Assembly: GCA_025363455.1 (NCBI GenBank)
Contig: JANYDW010000045.1
Location: 1 to 60,300, forward strand
Reading direction: 5' to 3'
Origin: Oleiharenicola sp.
GTDB taxonomy: Bacteria; Verrucomicrobiota; Verrucomicrobiia; Opitutales; Opitutaceae
DNA: 60,300 nt
In this document: piece after piece, positions 6,418 to 13,043 of the stretch
Layout of the letters: every line of letters begins with the position of its first letter
Numbering within the stretch: the first letter of the stretch is position 1
The notes under the pieces: model-generated
Told to the model about the DNA's origin: nothing
Database searches by the model: none
The model's input: only the letters and a program-made list of their open reading frames with translations
Position numbers and translations under genes: made by a program

Positions 6418-7176
6418 ATGCCCAAACGCCGCCAACTCCGCGGATTCGACCTGAAGCAGATTCAGGATACCGGCGGCTTGATCGGAGTGGACGAGGCAGG
6501 GCGGGGCGCGCTGGCGGGTCCGGTGGTAGCGGCAGCCGTGCTCGTGTCGCAGGAATTTCTGGAGGGGCGCTGGGCCGTGTCAAAATCCGGCCGGGTCAAC
6601 GACTCCAAGCAGCTGACCGCCCCGGAGCGCGAAGAACTGTGGGCCGAGTTCGAGGAGCTGGTCGGGCAGGGACAGATCCACGCCAACTATGGGACGGCGA
6701 CGGTGGCCGAAGTCGAGACGGTCAACATCCTCGGCGCGACCAAGCTGGCGATGCGCCGCGCTCTGGGGGGGATTTATCCGCCCACGGCCTTCGAATTCAA
6801 GGTGGAGCCGGACCTCTTCGCGAGCGAGGCGGAGAAGGCGGCGTTCCAGCCCACGGTGTCGTGCCGGATTCTGATCGACGGCCTGCCGCTGCGGCATTTC
6901 CCGTACCCGCACCAAGGCATCGTCAGCGGGGACGGCCGGTCGCTGTGTATCGCGATGGCCTCGATCATTGCCAAGGTGACCCGGGACCGGATGATGGACG
7001 AGTTGGACAAGCAGCATCCCGGCTACGGTTTCGCCCAACACAAAGGCTACGGCACGGAGGAGCACCGCGAGGCGATCCTCAAGCGCGGGCGCAGCGCGGT
7101 GCACCGCGACAGTTTCCTGCGGAAGCTCTTCGCCCAGCCGCGCGACCTTGAGGGGCAGATGACACTCTTTGGCTAG
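6418..7176 (+). CDS. rnhB: ribonuclease HII
   Basis: A 252-residue RNase HII, which cuts at single ribonucleotides in DNA. It has the signature LIGVDEAGRGALAGP (Asp25-Glu26), followed by VNDSKQLTAPERE and a later Asp in RILIDGLPL, then KVTRDRMM and the C-terminal HPGYGFAQHKGYGT segment. The length is slightly above the usual 200-230, from the VEPDLFASEAEKAAFQPTVS stretch. Its ATG is 2 bp after the stop of the CcdB-like toxin gene. Its genome also encodes RNase HIII just upstream, a combination known from some phyla but unusual this close. Confidence 0.94.
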   Translation: MPKRRQLRGFDLKQIQDTGGLIGVDEAGRGALAGPVVAAAVLVSQEFLEGRWAVSKSGRVNDSKQLTAPEREELWAEFEELVGQGQIHANYGTATVAEVETVNILGATKLAMRRALGGIYPPTAFEFKVEPDLFASEAEKAAFQPTVSCRILIDGLPLRHFPYPHQGIVSGDGRSLCIAMASIIAKVTRDRMMDELDKQHPGYGFAQHKGYGTEEHREAILKRGRSAVHRDSFLRKLFAQPRDLEGQMTLFG

Positions 7177-7254
7177 TCCCGGGTTGCGGAATGCGCGACT
7201 TTTGGCAATAAAGGTGGAGCCCTCGCCTGAGCGGCTTCGCTATCCTCCGTTCCA

Positions 7255-8424
7255 ATGAACAACACCCTCCTTCGTTTCCTTCTTGCGGTCCTGTTGGGGT
7301 GCTCCGTGTGCGCGGCCGATCTTACCGTTGAGGAGCGGCTCAAGGCGCTGGAACAGCAGGTGCAGAATCTGGCAAAGGAAAACGCCGACCTGAAAAAGGA
7401 ATTGGGTGGCAAGGATGGCAACGCTGCCGTGCTCGCGCTACCCGCGGGCAAGGAGACCAAGTTCAGCATCGGCGGCTTGCTGCAGGCGCAGGGTGAATTC
7501 GGCCGGGCCGCTGATCCGCGTTGGGCCGGAGTGAAGGACCGGTTCTATTTCCGCCGGGCCCGTATCTCCGTGCAGGGAAATTTCGCCGAGGATTTCGATT
7601 TCAAGGCTGAGATGGACCTGCAGGGTAATTCGCTCACCGCCGCCACCGGCCTGCTCGCCCGGGCCAATGAAGTATTCATCAACTGGCACAAATACCCCGA
7701 GGCGAACGTGCGGTTTGGTCAGATCAAGGGGGCCTTCGGCGCGGAGCAGCTGGCCAGCGACTCCAAGGGATTTACCATCGAGCGCACGTTGCCCAACGAC
7801 CGCCTCACGGAAGGCCGGCAAATCGGGTTCTGTGTCAACGGCGAGGTGCTAGACAAGAAAGTCGGCTACCTGCTCACGCTGCTTAACGGCAACGGCGCCA
7901 ATGCGAGCGCGAATGACAACAGCAAGTTTCAGAAAGCGGCCCGCGTTTACATTGCCGCCATGGCGACCAGCGATGACCGGCTCGTGTTTGGCGGCGACGG
8001 CCTGTGGACCGAGGACGCGGGGGTGAGCAAATCCGGCTTTGGCTTCGCGGGCAACCTGTTCACCGGCGAGCGCTCGGCCTGGGGCTTCGACGGCCTGTGG
8101 CACCACGGGCTGTTCGATCTTAGTGCGGAGTGGCTGCACAACACGTTCAAGCCCGTCGGTGCCCCCGAGTTCGAGGCCGACGGTTGGTCGGCGACGGCGG
8201 CGTATTTTATCGTGCCGGCGAAGGTACAGGGTGTGCTGCGTCATGAGGAGTTCGACCCCAACACCGGGGTCGGCGGCAACACGTCCCATTCCTGGACCAT
8301 TGGGTTGAACTACTTGATCAAAGGCGAGGACCTGCGGTTCATGGTGGATTACATCTATGGCGAAGTGCCGGGCACCACGACCGATGGCGGCCGTGTGTTG
8401 ACGCGGATGCAGGTGCTCTTCTGA
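7255..8424 (+). CDS. phosphate-selective porin O/P-type outer-membrane porin
   Basis: A 389-residue outer-membrane beta-barrel. Residues 1-20 are a Sec signal peptide (MNNTLLRFLLAVLLGCSVCA), followed by a short coiled coil (EERLKALEQQVQNLAKENAD) that in such porins may trimerise or contact the cell wall. The barrel begins at about 63 (KFSIGGLLQAQGEF) with the OprO/OprP-like features FYFRRARISVQGNFAEDFDF and NVRFGQIKGAFGAEQLASD. It ends LTRMQVLF with a terminal aromatic, the recognition signal for the BAM complex. Members move phosphate or other anions, but the substrate here is unknown. A sensor kinase gene follows after 18 bp, suggesting cotranscription. Confidence 0.85.
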   Translation: MNNTLLRFLLAVLLGCSVCAADLTVEERLKALEQQVQNLAKENADLKKELGGKDGNAAVLALPAGKETKFSIGGLLQAQGEFGRAADPRWAGVKDRFYFRRARISVQGNFAEDFDFKAEMDLQGNSLTAATGLLARANEVFINWHKYPEANVRFGQIKGAFGAEQLASDSKGFTIERTLPNDRLTEGRQIGFCVNGEVLDKKVGYLLTLLNGNGANASANDNSKFQKAARVYIAAMATSDDRLVFGGDGLWTEDAGVSKSGFGFAGNLFTGERSAWGFDGLWHHGLFDLSAEWLHNTFKPVGAPEFEADGWSATAAYFIVPAKVQGVLRHEEFDPNTGVGGNTSHSWTIGLNYLIKGEDLRFMVDYIYGEVPGTTTDGGRVLTRMQVLF

Positions 8425-8442
8425 GTAGGGGGCATCGTCCCC

Positions 8443-9606
8443 ATGGCAGGCAAGAAGCACAGTTCGCTCGACAAGGTTCTCGGCCGGCTTGACCAGCTCG
8501 ACGAGGCCAACCTGCACAATCTGGTGCAGCGACTCGTCCGCGAGCGGGCGATGCTTGAAGCGGTCTTCAATACCCTGCAGGAGGGCGTGCTCGTGATTGA
8601 TGCGGCCGGCGTGATCGAATACGCCAACGAGTCGGCGGCGCGGTTGATCGGGCTGACGGAGCCGACGGCGGGCGAGACCTTGTGGCGGTTGGTCCCGGGG
8701 CTGCGCGATTCGCTGGAGACGGGCGCGGCGGACACGCCGCTCGTGACCCGCGAGTTCGAGCTGGCCTACCCGTCGCCGCGCGTCGTGCGGCTCTACATGG
8801 TGCCGTTCGGCGAAACCGGGGGCGATGACCGGCGCCACGTCATCATTCTTTCCGACATCACGGCCGAGAAGAAATCCACCGCCGAGCTGATCGAGAACGA
8901 GAAGATCTCGTCGATCCTTTTACTCGCGGCGGGCGTCGCGCACGAGCTGGGCAACCCGCTCAACTCGCTTACGATCCACCTCCAGCTCATCGACCGGAAG
9001 ATGAAGAAGCTCAAGGCTTCCAAGGAGACGCGATCGCTGGAGGATTCGATCAAGATCTGTCGCGACGAGGTCACGCGACTCGACGGCATCATCAAGAATT
9101 TCCTCGAGGCCATCCGCCCGCGGCCACCCAACCTGACCGAGGTCCACCTGCCCGAGGTGATCGGCGAAGTCCTCAGCTTCCAGGCCAAGGAACTGGAAGA
9201 CCGCGGCATCACCGTGGATGGAGAGCCGCCGCCTGGCACGCCGGTGATCATGGCCGACCGCGACCAGTTGAAGCAGGTGTTTTTCAACCTCATCAAGAAC
9301 GCCATGGAGGCGATGCAACCCGGCGGGCGCCTGAGCTTGAAAGTCCGCACGGACGATGACTCGGTCTACGTTGCCATTGCCGACACCGGCAGCGGCATCA
9401 AGGCGGAGGACCTGGCAAAGCTCTTCCAGCCCTACCACACGACCAAGGTCAGCGGCCACGGCCTCGGGCTGATGATCGTGCAGCGCATCATGCGCGACCA
9501 CGGCGGGCACGTTGGCATCGAGAGCAAGGACGGTGTCGGTACGGTCGTGACGCTCCAGTTCCCCCAGAAACACCGCCGCGTCCGGATGCTGGCGGGGGGA
9601 AATTAA
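8443..9606 (+). CDS. PAS-domain sensor histidine kinase (soluble, NtrB-like)
   Basis: A 387-residue cytoplasmic kinase with no membrane helix. Residues 34-145 form a PAS domain (MLEAVFNTLQEGVLVIDAAG, YANESAARLIGL). The phosphoacceptor His is 167 in the H-box GVAHELGNPLNS, then a dimerisation helix, then an HATPase domain with N-box (NLIKNAMEAM), G1 (DTGSGI), F-box (FQPYHTTK) and G2 (GHGLGL). The HELGNPLNSL box resembles NtrB-like soluble kinases. No response regulator gene is next to it, so it is an orphan in this window. It sits 18 bp after a porin gene and may sense a condition tied to porin use. Confidence 0.9.
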   Translation: MAGKKHSSLDKVLGRLDQLDEANLHNLVQRLVRERAMLEAVFNTLQEGVLVIDAAGVIEYANESAARLIGLTEPTAGETLWRLVPGLRDSLETGAADTPLVTREFELAYPSPRVVRLYMVPFGETGGDDRRHVIILSDITAEKKSTAELIENEKISSILLLAAGVAHELGNPLNSLTIHLQLIDRKMKKLKASKETRSLEDSIKICRDEVTRLDGIIKNFLEAIRPRPPNLTEVHLPEVIGEVLSFQAKELEDRGITVDGEPPPGTPVIMADRDQLKQVFFNLIKNAMEAMQPGGRLSLKVRTDDDSVYVAIADTGSGIKAEDLAKLFQPYHTTKVSGHGLGLMIVQRIMRDHGGHVGIESKDGVGTVVTLQFPQKHRRVRMLAGGN

Positions 9607-9628
9607 CCTGCGCGCTTGTTTGACGAGC

Positions 9629-10102
9629 ATGGCAGACAAAATCTACAACGCGGATTCCCGAATGCTCAGGTATAACTTTCGCCTGACCGATTCGAAGATT
9701 GTCGTTTCACATATTGGAAAATCCGAGTGGTCGTTTGAACTGGCAGACTTGGGCCCGACGCCGGAGAGGATCCGCAAGCGTTTCGCACGGTTGGTGTTTA
9801 TCCCAATTTTGTACGTTGGAACCGTAGCCTTGATCTTGTGGGAGATTTTTAAGGATAGGATCGTAGAATCCGAGATTGCGTTGTTCTACGGAATGGGAGG
9901 CGGGCTTATCATCAGTCTGTTGTGGCTCACATACCGGTGGAGCGCTCCGGTGGAATTTGCCCGGTTTCGTACGAAAGAGGGAGAACTTGCCTTCGATATC
10001 GCCAAAGGGGACAAGCAGACAATCTCGTTCGAGAGCTTCGTCGAGGAACTTGAGAAGCGGATCAAGAATCAGGGTTTGACGCAGCGTGCTCCGAACAATT
10101 GA
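9629..10102 (+). CDS. hypothetical protein with two transmembrane helices
   Basis: A 157-residue protein with no recognised family. It starts MADKIYNADSRMLRYNFRLT; the N-terminal part may be a small beta domain. Two hydrophobic stretches follow (ARLVFIPILYVGTVALILWE, then ALFYGMGGGLIISLLWLTYR), separated by a short loop, so both ends likely face the cytoplasm. A polar C-terminal region has FARFRTKEGELAFDIAKGDK. A TTG at 9620 could also serve as start. It is convergent with the GH28 gene, leaving only 9 bp between the stops. Confidence 0.6.
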   Translation: MADKIYNADSRMLRYNFRLTDSKIVVSHIGKSEWSFELADLGPTPERIRKRFARLVFIPILYVGTVALILWEIFKDRIVESEIALFYGMGGGLIISLLWLTYRWSAPVEFARFRTKEGELAFDIAKGDKQTISFESFVEELEKRIKNQGLTQRAPNN

Positions 10103-10111
10103 TGTTCACCA

Positions 10112-11440
10112 TCATTGCGTTCCCGCCGGTTTCGGCGCTTCGGGCGGAGTGAGGACATAGGCCTGCCCGTTCACGATGACGTTTTTCAGGGAGACCGACC
10201 CAGGGGCGCCGAGCTGCAGGCGGTCCTTGTCCAGCTTCACGTCGATGTTTTCGAAGGTGATGTCGCGGAGTGCGTCGCCGGGATTACCGCGTACGACGCC
10301 GAAGGCGCCATAGTGGCCGGTAACGTTGCGGATCGTGATTTTGTTCACCTGGCGCGCCGGCGCTGGCAGGCCCTGCAGGTCGAAGAACTGCATCCACGGG
10401 GCGACATTGATGAGCCGGCCACCACCAGCGAGCGTGACGCCATCGATCGTGATGTTCTCGTAGTGCTGCGGAGTGTCGGGCCGCAGCTTGAGGGTCAGCA
10501 CAGTGGCGCGGCCGCTCATGGTGCAGCGGCGGGCAGTGACATTGCGGACGATGGTGGCTTCGCTACCGCAGGTGATGAGGCCGCCGCCGTCGCCGATCTC
10601 GCAGTCCTCGATCAGGATGTTTTCCACCGGCGGACTATCGGCATCCTGGTCCGCGCGCGGGCCCTTGCTGCCCTTCAGTGCGATGTCGTCGTCATTGACC
10701 GAGATGTAGCAGTGGCGGATGGTCACGTCCTGCGACCTGTCCACGTCGATGCCGTCGGTGCTCGGACCATGGATGTTAAGTTTGGCGGTGCTCGGGAGAG
10801 TAATGCGGAGATTTTCGATCAGAACATCGCGGCAGCGGTAGAGGTGAAGATTCCAGAATCCGGAGTCCTGCAGGGCCAAGCCTGCGATACGCACATCGCG
10901 ACAGCGGTCGATGAACAACAGCCGTGGGCGCTCGACCTCCAGGTTGGTGCACTTGGGGTTTTCCTTCCGTCGCTGCCAGAAGGCCTGCCAGAACGTCACG
11001 CCGTTGCCGTCGAGCCGGCCGGGGCCACCGATGCGTACGTGGTCGAGGACCTCGGCGTTGACGAGAGCCATGCGCCACGGCTCAAAGTGGCCCTCAATGC
11101 GCGTTTCCCTTTTCGGGTAGTCCTCGATATTGGTGGAGCCGAGGAGAACCGCACCTTCGTCGAGCCAGAGTTCGACACCGGCTTTCAGGAAAATGGAGCC
11201 ACTAGTGAAGATGCCGCCCGGGATCACCACCACACCGCCCCCGGCGGCCGACGCGGTGTCGATAGCCTTCTGGATAGACGTCGAGTTGAGCGTGGTGCTG
11301 TCGGCCACGGCGCCGAACTCCCGGATCGAGTAGCGTTTCCCTGCCGCCGCAAGAGCAGGAGTTTGGGCAGCCATTCGGCTGGCTGGGAGGGAAAAGAGCA
11401 GGATGGCGCTGATCGCGGTTCGCCAGGGGCTGGGGTGCAT
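10112..11440 (-). CDS. glycoside hydrolase family 28-like (polygalacturonase-type) beta-helix enzyme
   Basis: A 442-residue secreted protein. Residues 1-25 form a signal peptide ending AAQ. The pectate-lyase-like N-terminal motif YSIREFGAVADSTTLNSTSI is followed by IQKAIDTA and GGGVVVIPGG, then right-handed beta-helix turns. The GH28 catalytic patches are visible in altered form: PSTDGIDVD in place of NTDGID, VNDDDIALKG with the two Asp, and GDGGGLITCGSE where the family has G-H-G. The family hydrolyses pectic galacturonans or rhamnogalacturonans. The loss of the His in the third patch makes the substrate uncertain; it may mark a GH28 subgroup. The gene stands alone between convergent and divergent neighbours. 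Confidence 0.82.
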   Translation of the reverse strand: MHPSPWRTAISAILLFSLPASRMAAQTPALAAAGKRYSIREFGAVADSTTLNSTSIQKAIDTASAAGGGVVVIPGGIFTSGSIFLKAGVELWLDEGAVLLGSTNIEDYPKRETRIEGHFEPWRMALVNAEVLDHVRIGGPGRLDGNGVTFWQAFWQRRKENPKCTNLEVERPRLLFIDRCRDVRIAGLALQDSGFWNLHLYRCRDVLIENLRITLPSTAKLNIHGPSTDGIDVDRSQDVTIRHCYISVNDDDIALKGSKGPRADQDADSPPVENILIEDCEIGDGGGLITCGSEATIVRNVTARRCTMSGRATVLTLKLRPDTPQHYENITIDGVTLAGGGRLINVAPWMQFFDLQGLPAPARQVNKITIRNVTGHYGAFGVVRGNPGDALRDITFENIDVKLDKDRLQLGAPGSVSLKNVIVNGQAYVLTPPEAPKPAGTQ

Positions 11441-11562
11441 AGTGGTGAGTTTTCGGAGTATTGCCGGGGGTTCAAGTGGGTGCGGAAGCGGTCAGTCCGG
11501 CGGGGAAACCCGCAACGTTCTTTTCTTGGAATAATCGGCCGGCTGACCTCTCTTAGTAATAC

Positions 11563-12114
11563 ATGTCCAGTGACATATTCACGCAATTGGTGGACGCGCA
11601 CTACACGCCGCTGTTCCGCTTTGCCCTGAGCCTGACGAAAAATCCGTCGGACGCGGGTGATTTAACCCAGCAGACCTTTTTCATCTGGGCGAAGCAGGGG
11701 CATGCGCTGCGGGAGGAGGGGAAGGCCAAGTCATGGCTGTTCACGACCCTTTACCGGGAGTTTTTGCGCATCCGCCGCCGGGGCGATCGTATGACCGCCC
11801 TGGAAGACCTGGGGCCGGTGGAGTCGGACCCGCCAGCGCCCGAGGTGGACATGGTGACGGGCATGGATGCGAGCCTCGTGGTGGAGGCGTTGCAGGAGGT
11901 GGACGAGGTTTACCGCGTGCCGCTGACGCTCTTTTACATGCAGGACCTGTCCTACAGGGAAATCGCGGAGATGATCGAAGCCCCGATTGGCACCGTGATG
12001 TCGCGGCTGTCGCGCGGCAAGGCGCAGTTGCGCGCGGCGCTGGCCCGCAAGGAAGCGGGCGCACGGAGCAAGGTGGTCCCGTTCCAAACCAACCCAGCGA
12101 GGAAACACTCATGA
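11563..12114 (+). CDS. ECF-type RNA polymerase sigma factor
   Basis: A 183-residue sigma-70 factor of the extracytoplasmic-function type. Region 2 spans about residues 10-75 (LVDAHYTPLFRFALSLTKNP, DAGDLTQQTFFIWAKQGHAL, KAKSWLFTTLYREFLRIRRR), and region 4 spans 100-165 (VVEALQEVDEVYRVPLTLFY, YREIAEMIEAPIGTVMSRLS, RGKAQLR). Only these two regions are present, as usual for ECF factors. The stop overlaps the next ATG (ATGA at 12111-12114), so the downstream gene is translationally coupled and is probably the cognate anti-sigma factor. Confidence 0.93.
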   Translation: MSSDIFTQLVDAHYTPLFRFALSLTKNPSDAGDLTQQTFFIWAKQGHALREEGKAKSWLFTTLYREFLRIRRRGDRMTALEDLGPVESDPPAPEVDMVTGMDASLVVEALQEVDEVYRVPLTLFYMQDLSYREIAEMIEAPIGTVMSRLSRGKAQLRAALARKEAGARSKVVPFQTNPARKHS

Positions 12115-12842
12115 ACAACGCGGAGGCAAAATTCATCCTGCAAGGCTACCGGCCCAATGGCGCCGATGCCGACGATGCGACGTTCAGCGCCGCCGTCGAG
12201 CAGGCCCAGAAGGATCCGGCGCTCGGCGAGTGGTTCGCCAAGCAGCAGGCCTTTGATGCGGCGGTCAGCGCCAAGTTCGCGCAGATGGCAGCCCCGGCGG
12301 ATCTCCGGGCTGCAATTCTGGCCGGCGGTCGCGTATCGGCCGCCAGTACCGCGCACCGAAATGGGTGGAACCAGCCGGTGTGGATGGCCGCAGCAGCTGC
12401 TGTGGCCGTGTTGCTGGCGACCGGACTGGTCCTGTGGCCGAAGCAGGCGGCGGCGTTTAGCGATTTTGCCCTCGCGGATGCCAGGCTGAGCGCGATCCAC
12501 GGCGGGCACGGCCATGAGAACAACGAGCTGCAGGCGGTGCTGAATGATCCGGCCACGAAGCTTGGCCAGAAGCTCCCGATCAGCTTCGCCAACTTGCACG
12601 AGACCGGCTGCCGCACGATCACCTTCAAGGGCCGCGATGTGCTGGAACTCTGCTTCAAGCGCAACGGCGTGTGGTTCCACGCCTACCTCGCCCGGGTCTC
12701 CGACTTTCCCCGCGTGGCGATGAACACCACGCCGGCCTTCGAGGACCGGGGCAGCACGGCGATGGCCTCCTGGACCGACGCCGAGCACCTCATCGTGGTG
12801 GTCAGCAAGACCGGGCGGAAGAATCTCGAGGCGTTGTTGTGA
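12111..12842 (+). CDS. probable anti-sigma factor, single-pass membrane protein
   Basis: A 243-residue protein starting MNNAEAKFILQGYRPNGADA, overlapping the sigma gene by 4 bp. The cytoplasmic N-terminal 85 residues are helical (FSAAVEQAQKDPALGEWFAK), a transmembrane helix follows at about 88-108 (WMAAAAAVAVLLATGLVLWP), and a periplasmic domain of about 130 residues ends the protein (NELQAVLNDPATKLGQKLPI, GCRTITFKGRDVLELCFKRN). This is the topology of membrane anti-sigma factors, and position supports it. No zinc-binding anti-sigma motif (HxxxCxxC) is present, so the assignment rests on context and topology. Confidence 0.72.
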   Translation: MNNAEAKFILQGYRPNGADADDATFSAAVEQAQKDPALGEWFAKQQAFDAAVSAKFAQMAAPADLRAAILAGGRVSAASTAHRNGWNQPVWMAAAAAVAVLLATGLVLWPKQAAAFSDFALADARLSAIHGGHGHENNELQAVLNDPATKLGQKLPISFANLHETGCRTITFKGRDVLELCFKRNGVWFHAYLARVSDFPRVAMNTTPAFEDRGSTAMASWTDAEHLIVVVSKTGRKNLEALL

Positions 12843-12867
12843 CAGGGGGTGGCGTTATACCGCGCGA

Positions 12868-12971
12868 ACACACCCCGGCGCTTGCGCGCCACCCCTCTTG
12901 ATAGAGGGGAAGCAATCACATTTGCGAGGATCCCCTCTATGAAGAGGGGTGCCCGTCAGGGCGGGGTGTGT
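12868..12971. repeat. 104-bp composite palindromic element, intergenic copy
   Basis: The terminal arms are ACACACCCCG (12868-12877) and CGGGGTGTGT (12962-12971). Between them lie four small hairpins: GGCGC/GCGCC, CCCCTCT TGAT AGAGGGG, CCCCTCT ATGA AGAGGGG and GCCC/GGGC, so the transcript could fold as a multi-branched structure. A second 104-bp copy with the same arms and hairpins lies inside a coding sequence at 30731-30834. This copy occupies the space between the anti-sigma and glucosidase genes. Confidence 0.88.
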
Positions 12972-13043
12972 GGCGCTGCAAGAGTACGACCAGCCAGCCA
13001 GATTTGGCTGTGCGTGGCAGTTGTTGCACCGTAGCTTGAAACC

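Noticed and set aside
10115..11629. A 504-codon open frame antisense to the GH28 gene
   Set aside because: Long only because the GH28 gene is GC-rich; the opposite strand has signal peptide and catalytic patches.
12843..13043. Small gene encoding RANTPRRLRATPLDRGEAIT
   Set aside because: It is only a translation of the 104-bp palindromic element; the same peptide pattern appears where the element sits in the DUF2851 gene.
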